Assembly (NCBI GenBank): GCA_963693085.1
Contig: OY856413.1
Coordinates: 539,948,879 to 540,012,878, forward strand
Reading direction: 5' to 3'
DNA from: Alisma plantago-aquatica
Lineage: Eukaryota; Streptophyta; Magnoliopsida; Alismatales; Alismataceae
Length of the DNA: 64,000 nucleotides
Shown in pieces: positions 35,288-46,593 of this stretch. A program made the translations under genes and the position numbers. A model generated the notes under the pieces. That model ran no database searches and had not been told where the DNA came from. It was given only the letters and a program-made list of their open reading frames with translations. Position 1 is the first letter of the stretch; every line of letters starts with the position of its first letter.

Positions 35288-38158
35288 TGTGATGACCCTG
35301 AATGTTGGAACTTGATATACAAAATATCATTGTTGACATACATGGAATAGAATGGTTAAATGATGGACCTTGAGGTTTCAATTTGTCAAATGATGTAGGT
35401 TGAACTCATTTTATTAAGATTCAATGAATAGTCAAATTGTATGCAAGGTTTTTACAATTATTTAATTGAGGAAATAAATTAATAAACAAATGTTGGACTT
35501 TGGATGTCAAACTTGAACAAGAGTTAGATTACGTAATGGAGAACTAATACTTCAAATTATATGGCTTTTTGATTAACCGTTTGAGAGATATAGAGGCTTG
35601 AATATTGATTCAATGATTTAAGCATGGTTGAATGATATGGGTTCCAAATTTCATGATATGACTTAGGTGAGGGGTATATAACCCGGTCACGCATCCTCCT
35701 TTTCTTTCGGCGGGTCCTTCCTAGTCCCTGGATTAGATCGGATGGTGAAGACTTTGTCTTTCACCTCCGTTTCCCTCGGAGCCACCATACCTCTCGGATC
35801 AGAGCAACAAATGCAGTAGGGGTTACAGTCTTGTGGGGAGTGAAGTAACCCCTCTCATCTTGCCGTTTCTCCACTCTTGTACTGTAGGGTAGGCGGACCA
35901 GGGGATCACCACTTTGACCCTCCCCACTGAAACCAAGAACCCTCTTCAACCTCAGAAACCACCTACGATCTTGCTTGTGGCAGAAGATGGTGAGGCCTGG
36001 ACACCGGCACCTGTAACCTGTAGGTCTAGGTTGAGACCTTAACGGAGAACCTCGAGCAGACCCTCTTGTGACCTGCGGTGATCAAGAGAAGCCACCCTGA
36101 TTGGAGGCAATAGGTTGGTGGTGCACAGTAAGGATGCAGGCGACAACGTGCTAACATGGCACGGAGGGATGACTCTAGCGCCGAGGCACCAGGTCGGCGA
36201 CGCAGAGGGATGGAGCTCGAAGCTCCTTGAAGTAGTGGGTTGTGACGAGGAGGAGGCGATGGGGGTGGATCTCGTCGCCGGAGCTCGTGACGCATGCGAC
36301 ACTGACCTCACAGAGAATTAGATCTGAAGCCGAATCCTCAGAGATCGTGAATGTCTGTTCTAGGAAAGGCCTAGGAGAAGAGCGGTTCTTCTTGCTTGTT
36401 CTTCCATGGCAGCAACAGTGCCAGGGGAGTTCGTTGGACCGCAAGGACAAGCAGCATCTTGCCACGGCGGCACTTGAGAGCAGGCTGGCGCAGTGGAGCG
36501 ATGCTAGCGGACGGGGGAAGATGATCACAAGACGTCGACCTGGAAGGGACTGAGGAGGAGGCACCAAGGGAAGATCTCGTTGTTGGAGCAGAAGCTCCAC
36601 GGCGGCGGCGTTGGGCATAGGCTCACGCTAGCGGGCGCAGCATCGGGATCGCGAGAAATTGTGAGAATAAAGGAAGAGGATGAACCGGGCTGAAACCACC
36701 GAACCAGTCAAAAATCGGTCGGCCCAGTACAAGCCAGGAGAAGGAGCAGCGCCTCCCAGTGACCACGTGTCGAGATGTAATTGGACGTGAAGGTAAATAC
36801 CCAAGAAACTCACAGTTCTTATATAATTCATAGAAAATGCATCCTTTATTAGAAAATTACATATAATATACCAAATTGTTCCGAAAAATGAGTAGAACAA
36901 GATGGAACCATAATATCAGCCTTTTGATGCACTAATAACAGTGGTATCATATAAGATGTATTAAGCTTATATCATGTGTTATAAATAATAAATGATGGCC
37001 TAAAATTATGAGAATATGTCAGTAAGTCCATAACCATGTTTATTTTTCATATAATGTCATTATGGTCATGTTGATGTACAAAACCATATAATTTGCTCAA
37101 TATGGCTATTTAGGGCTAATATCCTTAAATAAAATGTAATAAATACATACATGCTCAATAAATTATGAAATTTGTACCAGATCTGACTTATGACATACAG
37201 ATCAGTATAAAAATATCACAAACATATTTAAGATCAGTTGAACCTAGATTTGGCCAAACCATAGTTTGGACCTAAAATTACCAAGAATATGATGTACACA
37301 TATTAATGATGAATATTTATTATTAATCAGGTGATGACCAGATATCTAGATGATCAAGGATAGCTATGGTTCTCTGAACTCAGGTACGTGGGATTTATTA
37401 AGTATAAGACTAGTTTTCTGGTTGCATATGATATGTGATATCTTAAATGCTCGTATTTGGATATGATTGCTTGGTTGAACTAGTATGAGTTATACTTTGC
37501 CAAATTTAAGAGAAATATAAATGATTATGATGGGTTGTAGCTACTAGAGCACATAGCCTGGTGTGGATGTATGTTGCCTAACATGGATGTATGATTCCTT
37601 GGCCCATGTTAGATGTATGATGATATTCTATTTCCCACACTAGATGTAAGTCAAGTGCAAGTATGTGTAGTACAACCGCATCAAAGTGAATGCAATAAAA
37701 GGAATGTTTACCTGATTATCGCTTTAAATAATGTTTTCTTTTACTCTTTCTTTCTCAAGTTATTTCAATTATGCAAGCATATTAGTATGTATCTTTCTAC
37801 CCACGTGCACAACACCTTGTGTGTTGATTAGTTGTTTCACGTATGTTTTAGGTTCAGAGCTAGCTTGGGATAAAAGACGGGAAGTGAGCAGTTGTCCAGG
37901 TTGTACCTATTGTCTAAGATCCTGTTAGCATACATGTCCAGATTTCTAGATTTTTCATTCAATATGTAATTGTAAATCATTTTGTAATAATTCATATTGT
38001 AGAAATATACATGTGAATGTTGAGTATGTTATGGTTGTATGTTCATGTATGCGTATTATGCTTCCGCATCGCTTTCTGATATGATCAGATGACGTTTTCG
38101 GATTCTGACATCTCATTCCCAATAGGGTTTGGAGAAATCAAAATCCGGGGACGTCACA
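35288..38158 (+). mobile_element. Solo LTR of the array superfamily (2,871 bp)
   Basis: It begins TGTGATGACCC and ends AATCCGGGGACGTCACA, with a perfect TSD ATGGG on both sides and neither PBS nor PPT at its edges. The end motif and the AT-rich segments (for example CTAAAATTATGAGAA near 37000) are shared with the plus-strand LTR fragment at 23566-25512, and the end motif with the array LTRs. It has the same layout: AT-rich U3, a GC-rich block (about 35680-36780) and an AT-rich 3' part. Solo LTRs arise by recombination between the two LTRs of one element. The internal region must have been removed after insertion. Open frames in the GC-rich block overlap each other on both strands and show no domain. 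Confidence 0.9.
35675..35681 (+). promoter_or_regulatory. Candidate TATA box of the solo LTR
   Basis: TATATAA lies in GGGGTATATAACCCGG at the border between the AT-rich U3 and the GC-rich block, where a retrotransposon promoter is expected. Confidence 0.5.
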
Positions 38159-38300
38159 ATGGGTGACCAGTGAGGAAGTTGATCTTGGATTGCACGTGAG
38201 TGAGATTAAGATGCGTAGTTAAGGATAGTGGTGGTTTGTGGGACCAGTCATCATTCTTGAAACTCTACTAAAACCTTGGGCAGTGGGCCCATGTGTCACA
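38159..38300 (+). mobile_element. Cassandra LTR2, right part
   Basis: It resumes with ATGGGTGACCAG (ATGGG being the TSD copy) and aligns with LTR1 to the end GTGTCACA. It is followed by the Cassandra TSD copy ACAAC. Confidence 0.9.
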
Positions 38301-38474
38301 ACAACCAAAGAAGACAATAGTTGTCAGAGTAACTGATTCTCAGTTGTCTGTGTTGTGTCTTGGGAAGCCCCCAACACCCCACCTTTTATAGGGGGTATTT
38401 GGACCAAGGTTCCCAATATGTACATGATTGCATGGGAGTGGAAAGGACCAGAAGAACTTGAACTTTTGTAACCT

Positions 38475-38570
38475 ACGAGATGCCAAACAGTCATCGAGCA
38501 CACCCATACAGTCGTATGGTGTGCAAAATGGTCATATCACACTGCCCAAAGGTTGTCTAGTAGTTTCCCA
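38475..38570. repeat. GGTCGTCTGG-type motif cluster, copia 3' LTR
   Basis: Degenerate copies of the motif (CAGTCGTATGGT, ATGGTCATAT, AGGTTGTCTAG) alternate with CACACCCA. The cleaner equivalents are in the 5' LTR at 45395-45505. Confidence 0.55.
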
Positions 38571-40032
38571 ATTGGATACGAATTTGGCAATTTTGAGTCC
38601 AATTATATCACATATTAATTTGCTTGTACCCCAAGTAAAGTAAAAATTGAAACTATTCGGGAAACATCCTGAACCTTTGTTCAGCCCAACTGAGCCATCT
38701 CACACTTGTGAGACACCTATCTCCTTCACCCAGATGGTTGTCTGGTGAACCTGAGTTGAGATGATTGGTTCAACAACTTGAACCATTTAGTTCACTACTC
38801 AATTTGGGAAGAAATAAGCCGATTCGGTCCTTGATTATCATGGAAACCCAAGTGGCCGTATCAACACTTGAGACGTGGGTCTGGCTACCCGAACGTCCAT
38901 CTCACACAATGGGATAGTCATTTGGCAGTTCAGTCAGCCAATCCATCGATCTGTTGCGTGAATTGAATACCTAAACACTTTAGTAATAAATCCAATTGTC
39001 ATTCAAGATCAAACTCCTCTTCTAGATGAGTTCCTATGTGTGTTACCTATAGGTCCCATATCACGTTGGCATTGAGTGACCATAACTAGCTTATGACATC
39101 ACAAGCAGAGAATGGTGCCTAGTCGCACATTAGTGCTACCCAAGTGAATGAAAAGTTGGAGAACAACTTCAACCTACAATCTGTTTAAGGTGTTGTAGTG
39201 ATTGTATAATTCCTTTGTCTCTGATTTCTAGGATGAACTCAAATCATGGAATATCATCCTCTCAACATTCAATCCATGTTCCTTGAATCAAGATCATATT
39301 GTCTGAGATAATATAACCTGAATATCATATATTTATTTTCATGTGCAGTGCATGCGTTTCTCAGTCTCGCTAATCAAGTGGCTAGGATATCATACTCTAG
39401 TAGGAGGAACACATTTCATATCTATCACTCACAGTCTAACCCCATGTGCAAAAGTCACCAAATAATCACCATTATAACAACCCATGTTTCATGATCACAT
39501 TTGATGATGTGAAAGCGTACCCAACGCCATGTGACAAGTGTAGTGATTTCAGGTCTAAGAATCATAATCACCACCTTCAGTATGAGAGATGACTGTGACC
39601 ACCACAATCATGTGTCACTCTCAAGGTGGGTCTGTCCCATACACTATTCCCTAACATGTATATGTGTGCTTGGTTTGATATTGCCATATCATGACTTAGT
39701 GAGACTCAATCATCAACCAACTCACACTCCAGTCTTGTGTGTTGTTGGTGTCTATCTACCTTACACAGTAACAACCGACGAGGGACATAATGAGAATATG
39801 TATATGCACTCTTAACATACGTATGATCTCATTTCCATAAGGCTAATACTTGAAGACCTACGTTATTGAGTAATATTATTCTCTTGACATTCATAGTGTT
39901 TTCTCATTATCTCATAACTAAATGAAACAAAATGAATTGGAAGCTTGCCTTTATCAATATCAATAAAATCCTTTAAGGTATATGTCATGTCTATCATCAC
40001 ATGATTGTCTCTATGGGCATAAATTACCAATA

Positions 40033-40045
40033 GACTCCCACTTGC
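40033..40045 (-). other. Polypurine tract of the copia element
   Basis: The plus strand GACTCCCACTTGC reads GCAAGTGGGAGTC on the element strand, a common copia PPT form, directly before the 3' LTR. Confidence 0.8.
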
Positions 40046-41513
40046 ACTTAGAGATAATCACCCACGAATCATATTCTTGGTGATCTAAACATTTCCAACG
40101 TGCTTCTGTTGTACTAGTGCTGATTTAGCGGATTAGAAACACTTTGCTCACCAGAGATATATTTCATGTTCCTAATCTCTTCATTGTACGATTTCTCATA
40201 TGAGACAGAACTGTCGTAATATGGTATCTGATATTCCTTGCCTAACAATTAGCTCCATTGCTGTCACAATATTTCTACTGAGTCATTAATGGTTGGAACA
40301 TCTATAAGTTCATCATGTGAAGTTTTAGATCCATAAAGTATCACCCTGTGTTCACAACACAAGCATACTCAACCTCTTATTGTAGAATGGAATTAATGGC
40401 TATTAGTTTGGAACCCTTACAACTAATAACATCCTTTTCTCTTTTAAAATAAAACATATTTTATTATGATCACTTAGTCATTATGGAAGCTTGCATTGAT
40501 GTAACCCTTTACATAAAACTCTTCCTTTTATTGCTATCCTTATTGATTAGAAATCTATCTTTAAAGTCATATATTCAATGACTTTCCCATAACTCTTATC
40601 GGAGTTTATATCATCTTGTCATCTTCAATACATACAAGATTTTATGGGATAAGTACTTTCTAGCATTCATGACATATCCATTGTTATACCAGCCTATGGA
40701 ATCTTAATCATGTTGTTTCCATTCTTCACAAGAATTAGAACATATGGTTCATGATAGACAAATTTGGATTATCCCTTATTGAATCAATTTGTGTTGAACT
40801 CTTTCAACACATTTCTATTGTACATGTTCAAACTTCCATTGTGAAACATTTAAGAACTATCTCATAGGTCTTGGTCCTTATCTCATTAGACATTTCACTT
40901 AATCCTTAATCACATATTGAGATGCCATTCCTCATCACATGTGAAATATTCATATAAGCTCCTACTAAATCATTTGAAATCATAGATTTCATCTTTTGTT
41001 TTGATTCAAGTCAAACTCTTTGACTATCTTGTCAAGTCAAAAGATCATTATTCTTTGAGTTGCTTGTTTCAACCCGAGATTGAACCTTGTAGTTTATAGA
41101 CTTTATTTGCATTCATGAAGTTATAAAACCTTTCAGGTTGTGTCACATACACATCCTTTGATGTATCCCTTTTAAGGAATCCAGTTTTATCTTCATATGC
41201 CAAATCTCTTAATTTATTTTAACTACAACAACAAGCTTGACAATTGGCAGTGGAATTTCTATCATGTTCAACATTTTGAGTTTTACTTTTACTCCCACTA
41301 ATTCTTTGGGAACTCAGTTATCCTATCAACAGAATAATTTTGTTATTGGATTTGGATTAATAATAATATTCAACGGTCATGGTTTATGGATAAACCTTAT
41401 CAAGAATCTATTTTCTCAATGTAGATTTCAATCCCTTAGATGTACTGGGACATTCCCAAATGATATCATAATGATTTCTTATAAACCACTCATGTGGTAC
41501 TTTATTTAGTGAT

Positions 41514-41558
<45 letters not shown>

Positions 41559-42479
41559 TAAGGATACAGAAAGACTAGATGAATTGATAGTTATATCATG
41601 ATTTATCATGGTATAATTCCTTCATTCCGACAGATCATCATGTTCAGATGGAGTTGACTTGTGATACATTATCACAGTTGTTTAAGGTACTCAAGGTGTT
41701 TATGTAAAGTATTCCAACACATGATCTCATCAAGGTTTCTTAATGCTTTCATCAAAATCATACTTCATTAACAATCTCCTTGAAATTTTCAAGAGATTTC
41801 CATTCTACCGAGTACACATCATTAAATTAACAGTAAATGAATATGAGGCATAAGTAATTATCTATAGAATTCATTCCATAAGATCATTATGCATCATATG
41901 CATGGGGTCTAATGAAAGCTTTATCCTCCTGCTACATTTCGTGAAGGACGTCATGTCATATTGTGTGTGAATAAGACTTGTGTGTTTCCTTAGGCTCAAT
42001 AACCAAGGGAATATAGATCAACATCCATATGTATTCTAGGCATGCAATTCTCATATTTGAGTTTATCAATTACAATCCTTTGGTATAAACATTATAAACA
42101 TTCATCTTTAGATCATTTCACATAAATATCTCAAGATGTTTTTGGGCCAATGCCATGCAAGATCATATATTTTGAAATAGAGGCATTAATAATTCTTTAT
42201 TGTTATTCATACTTGTCCACACAAGATGCATTAAGAAAATGTTTCTATTCTAATGACATAGTGAAATAGAAGTTCTAATAACTATATTACATGCCCTTGG
42301 GCTAAGATAAATTTAACTGTAGACTATGGCTTTCCATCTTTGACCTTCTATGAGGGCCTTTACTTCTTGTCAGATCCTTCACATCAGTATGTCAGATCTC
42401 TTATTTGGTATCATATACCAATATGAAGAAGTAATCAAATTTATCTTATATTGTTTATACATGAAGTGAAGGCCTCAAT
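40046..42479 (-). pseudogene. Copia pol remnants (protease, RT and RNase H fragments)
   Basis: On the minus strand, the segment at about 41130-41158 translates to DVYVTQPERF, close to the copia RT motif DVYMTQPEGF. It is followed at 41040-41120 by KVYKLQGSISG and LKQA, matching KLxxSIYGLKQA, with stops and frameshifts between. The last 130 bp (40046-40180) resemble the RNase H end leading into the PPT. About 2.4 kb is available where an intact copia pol needs over 3.5 kb, so large parts, including integrase, are deleted or unrecognisable. The remnant cannot encode a functional enzyme. Confidence 0.65.
41516..41555. repeat. (AT)20 microsatellite
   Basis: Forty bases of uninterrupted TA dinucleotides lie within the decayed copia pol. 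Confidence 0.98.
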
Positions 42480-43307
42480 GCCATCCTTCTTCTTCTTTAG
42501 TTCCTCTAACCAAAGTGGGAAATTTCTCTTCCAATGTTCAAGATGGTGACAATGGTGACAATCACCTCTTTGTTTCTTTACTTTACCTTTTGTCTTGAGA
42601 TCTAAAGACTTGGGCTTCTGTCTAGCTTTATAACTCTTCTATGCTTTGCCTTTAGACTTCCCCTTTGTCTTGATGATCATCATCACATACTTGGGCTTGT
42701 CTTTCTTCATTTGTGTACCAACTATTGTCAACATTCCCAACAACTCTGTCAATGGTTTGTCAAAGTCATTCATGTTGTAGTTCATGAAAAACTAACTATA
42801 TGACTCTGGAAGAGAGTGTAGAATCACGTGATTGGCCAACTCTTGACCCAAGGGGAATACCAGTCTAGCTAGATTCTCCACATACCCAATAAGCTTGAGT
42901 ACATGAGGACCTATAGGATCTCCTTCTACCATGCTGCACTTGAACAATGCCTTGCAGACATTGTATCTCTCTTATCTTGCCTGATCTTGGAACATGTTTG
43001 TGACATGTGTGGCCATCTCTATTACATTCATGTTCTCATGTTTCTTCTGCAACTCTTAGTTCATGGATCATAGAATTAGACACTTGACATCCACGACGTC
43101 TTCAATATGCTTCCTGTAAGCATCCTTGTCAGCCCTTGGTGCATTATGTGGTGGTTCCTCTGGTTGTGGCATTTCCATGACATAGAGATGGTGCTCATGT
43201 GTGAGAATGATTCTCAATGTCCTGAACTAGTCATGGAAGTTATTCCCAATAAGTTTTTCCTTCTTAAGGACCGATCACAGAGAAAAGTGATTGTTGTTCG
43301 TTGCCAT
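42480..43307 (-). pseudogene. Copia gag pseudogene
   Basis: Reading from the ATG whose complement is 43305-43307, the frame starts MATNNNHFSL, then a stop, then KEKLIGNNFHD, stop, FRTLRI and HEHHLYVMEMPQPEEPP. This is the N-terminal pattern of Ty1/copia Gag. Near 42530-42580 it reads CHHCHHLEHWKRNFPLWLEE, a zinc knuckle of form CX2CX4HX4C in which the last Cys is Phe. At least two in-frame stops occur in the first 30 codons and more follow. Gag would form the capsid, but this copy cannot. The N-terminal style suggests an Angela-like lineage (tentative). Confidence 0.75.
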
Positions 43308-44699
43308 TTGATTCTACAAAAGAAGTTTCTATTTTGCCAAAAACTCATTTTTGATTTGATTTGTTTAAATTTTGGAAATAATAATTAGGTCTTTCATTAA
43401 TTGTCATTCTAATTATTTTGTTCAGATTGACAATCCTCAAGTATCAATTCAAAAAATTGCATAAAACTATTTTCTAATGAGCCAAGATCCATATATCATA
43501 AAATCATGTGTCAGCTTTGGTTCATCGCCCACAACTTGATTATTTAGGTAGGCCATCATGACAATTGCATCATATGCAACTCTTAGATTGTTGATATGCA
43601 CAACTCCTTGCTATAATCATTTGCATGCCTATGGGCTGAGATGCTCTAATAATCACTAGTTAAGCCTACCCCAGTAGCCAATATGATAATAATGCACCCT
43701 GCTTTGGCAACACCTACATTATTACCATTACACTTCTACGACGTAGATGGCACACTACACTTTGGCGTAACCTATGCTTGGTCGAACAAGTTTTTTATGT
43801 GTATTACTATTGGAAAGCATTTTAGACTTAATATGTTGATTGTGGGGTTTATATATATGTCATATATATACATATATATACATTTTAGCACATATCGTAT
43901 ACATACTATATACCACAATGTAAACATGCAATATAAAATAAAAAGTGATGGTTATGGCCATGTCTACTGGAATTCCTTGGATCCATAAAGAATTACTACC
44001 ACCAAGGTCAATCATCAAATCACATGTATGAACCTGTTGTTGTTGTAGACCTGTGCTTACCAATTTGGGTAGATTGGTTCAACCCTTGAACCGGTCATCT
44101 CGCCTCTTAGCCAGTTGGTTGGTCATCAAGGACGGTCGTCTGGCCTCCTATCCAACTGATGTTTGGACTTCTTCCAAATGGTTGGTTGGGCCCACCAAGC
44201 AGTCATCTGGCTCCATCATTCTATCCTCCATGGTCCTCCAAACGGTCGGCTAGTTTCACGAACTGGTCGTCTCATCTGGAGATGGTCATCTTCCTCGTCA
44301 TTGCGAGAAAATAAACTATCTTATTGCTACTTTATTACATTGAATAATAGAAACCTCAAGTTACATTCAAGGGGAGAAAAGGTAGGCAAGCATTGACTTT
44401 ACATTGGAAAGAAGGAGGTAGAGGCTCGACACGTAGATCGTGATAAATGGGAACAAAACCAAACCATCCAACCACATATAGATATAGGGTTTAGGACATA
44501 ACCACACTACAATCCACCATCAAAACCACTTTTAGGATGACGTGTGTAAATTGCATATATATATTAGTTTAGGATTATGTGGTCTTTGATTAGATACACA
44601 TATGAGAAAAGTTCAAAAATTCACATTGTATGCAATAAAGATACGGTAAACCCAAAATCCAATCATATCAATCAGTCTAAAATATAGTAAATTGACGTG
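43308..44699 (-). other. Leader of the copia element
   Basis: This is about 1.4 kb between PBS and gag start. Most is AT-rich with TATATA patches at 43850-43890. The segment 44085-44300 is rich in GGTCGTCTGG-type motifs shared with the LTRs. There is no convincing open frame on the element strand. Confidence 0.6.
44085..44300. repeat. GGTCGTCTGG-type motif cluster in the copia leader
   Basis: Recurrent variants such as ACGGTCGTCTGGCC, GGTCATCTCGCC, CAGTCATCTGGC, ACGGTCGGCTAG and TGGTCGTCTCATC occur every 20-50 bp. Confidence 0.75.
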
Positions 44700-44711
44700 G
44701 CTCTGATACCA
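44700..44711 (-). other. Primer binding site of the copia element
   Basis: GCTCTGATACCA on the plus strand (iMet PBS on the minus) lies one base from the LTR end. Confidence 0.9.
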
Positions 44712-45394
44712 CTATTGGGAAATACGAGCACAATGTATAGCAGTGGAAACAAATTTTTTTATCAATACATATTCCCATAACAATAAGATCGTGTCAACTA
44801 CAATGAAATAGGAAAGATGATTTTATCAAGTTATAACTAGTCCTGGAGAAAGTCCAACAAAAAAACTCACTTCTTTGAAACTGTTAACTAGTTGCTCTTG
44901 GACGGTGGTTGTGAAGCTCCTAGTATTCACCATGAACAACTGTCTACACAAACTTTGCAGTGATTTCAATGGTTTCACCACAGATTGTAGGTTGACTTTG
45001 CTCTCTGAGCAACAACCAAAGGACTCCTACCTCTAGAGTAGTCCACACGGACAAACTAGAACTCTTGTCATTCACAAAGAATGGACAAGAAGGAATTATC
45101 CCTCCCGTTGGTGTACTAGTCACCAACGTACTCTCCCACCAACAAGGATCACCAGTTGTTACTCTCCCGTTGCTATCCTCCCTGTAGGGTAGGACTTCCT
45201 TGGTCTCTCTCAGTTACCATAACCAGAGAGGACAACCGTTGTCAGAGGAGCTAGTTCTCAGTTGTATGTGTTGTGTCTTGGGAAGGCCCAATACCCCTCC
45301 TAATATTGGTGGGGTTTGGGCCAAGGTTCCCAATCTGTCTAGGATTGCGTGGGAGTGGAAAGGATTTGAAGAAATTGAACTTTTGCAACCCATG

Positions 45395-45505
45395 AGATGC
45401 CAAACAATCGTCTGGCACACCCAGACGGTCGTATGGTTTGAGAGATGGTCATATGGCACACCCAGACGATCATCTGGTGTGCGAGATGGTCATCTAGAAG
45501 TTTCA
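45395..45505. repeat. GGTCGTCTGG-type motif cluster in the copia 5' LTR
   Basis: CAATCGTCTGG, CAGACGGTCGTATGG, GATGGTCATATGGC, CAGACGATCATCTGG and GATGGTCATCTAG are interspersed with CACACCCAGA. A further copy, AGATGGTCGTCTGGTG, is near 45670. Confidence 0.8.
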
Positions 45506-46588
45506 TAATTGGATATGAATTTCACCATTTCAATTCTAGTTAATATCACATAATAATTTGCTTGTACCGCAAGTAAAATACAAATCAAAACTATTCAGAA
45601 AACATACTGAACCTTCATTTGGACCAACAGATCCTTCTCACAAATGCAAGACACCCATCTCATTCACCCAGATGGTCGTCTGGTGAACTTGAGTCTAGCC
45701 TGTTAGTTAAAAAACTTGAACCGGTAGGTTAACTCCTCAATTTGGGTAGAACTAAGCCAATTTGATCCTTTATTAGCCTGACAACCCAAATTGCCATCTC
45801 AACACTTGAGATGCCCATATGACTTCCCAAACATCCATCTTAAATAGTGAGATGATTATTTAGCAGTTCAATCAGCCAATCCATCAATCTGTTGCATGAA
45901 TTGAATACCTAAACACTTTCGTAATCAATCCAATTTTCATCCAAGATGAAACTCCTCTTCTATATGAGTTCTTATGTGTGTGACCCTATAGGTCCCATAT
46001 CACATTGGCAGTGAGTGTCCATAACTAGCTCAAGACATCACAAGCAAAGAGTGGTGCCTAGTCGCACACTAGTGCTACCCGAGTGAATGGAAAGTTGGAG
46101 AACAACTTCAACCTACAATTTGTGTAAGGTGTTGCATTGATTGTATAATGTATTTGTCTCTAATATCCAGGATGAACTCGAGGCATGGAAGGTCATCCTC
46201 TCAACATTGAATCCATTTTCCTTGAACTAAGAGCAGACTGTCTGAGATAATATGACCTCCATATCATATATTGATTCACATGTACATGCACATGTTTTCT
46301 CAATCTAACTAATCAAGTAGACAAGATATCATACTCGCATAGGAGGGACGAATCCCATATCTATCACTCACAACCTATCTCCATGTGTCAAAGTCACCCA
46401 ATCATCACTGTTATAACAACCCATGTTTTAGGATTGTGTTTGATGATGTTAAAGTGTACCCAATGACATGTGACGAGTGTTGTGATTTCAGGTCTAAGAA
46501 TAACAACTAGGACCTTCACTATGAGAGATGACTGTGATCACCACAACCATGTGCCACTCTCAAGGTGGGTATATCTGATACACTATTC

Positions 46589-46593
46589 CCTAA
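46589..46593. repeat. Target-site duplication CCTAA (left) of the Athila-like element
   Basis: CCTAA precedes TGATGTAGG and recurs at 54298-54302. The unoccupied paralogous site at about 39648 has a single CCTAA. Confidence 0.9.

Larger units (their letters stand above)
34591..38300 (+). mobile_element. Cassandra TRIM retrotransposon (834 bp without insertion)
   Basis: LTR1 (291 bp), iMet PBS, a 252-bp interior without coding capacity, PPT and LTR2 are flanked by the TSD ACAAC. Both LTRs contain a 5S-rRNA-like domain, the hallmark of Cassandra, a TRIM family found across vascular plants. Cassandra encodes no protein and is mobilised by other elements. The 5S domain supplies internal RNA polymerase III promoter boxes. 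LTR2 is split by the solo LTR 35288-38158. Confidence 0.92.
34079..40032 (-). mobile_element. 3' LTR of the copia element, interrupted by Cassandra
   Basis: It begins TGTTGGAAAATACC and ends ATTACCAATA next to the PPT, so the expected terminal CA has become TA. Removing the Cassandra insertion with its duplicated ACAAC leaves 2,239 bp that align with the 5' LTR (44713-54680). It preserves the empty-site counterpart (about 39643) of the Athila-like insertion carried by the other LTR. Confidence 0.8.

Noticed and set aside
36026..36618. Overlapping 89- to 147-codon frames in the solo LTR
   Set aside because: They overlap one another on both strands in the GC-rich block of an LTR whose edges and TSD are defined. 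No conserved motif was seen.
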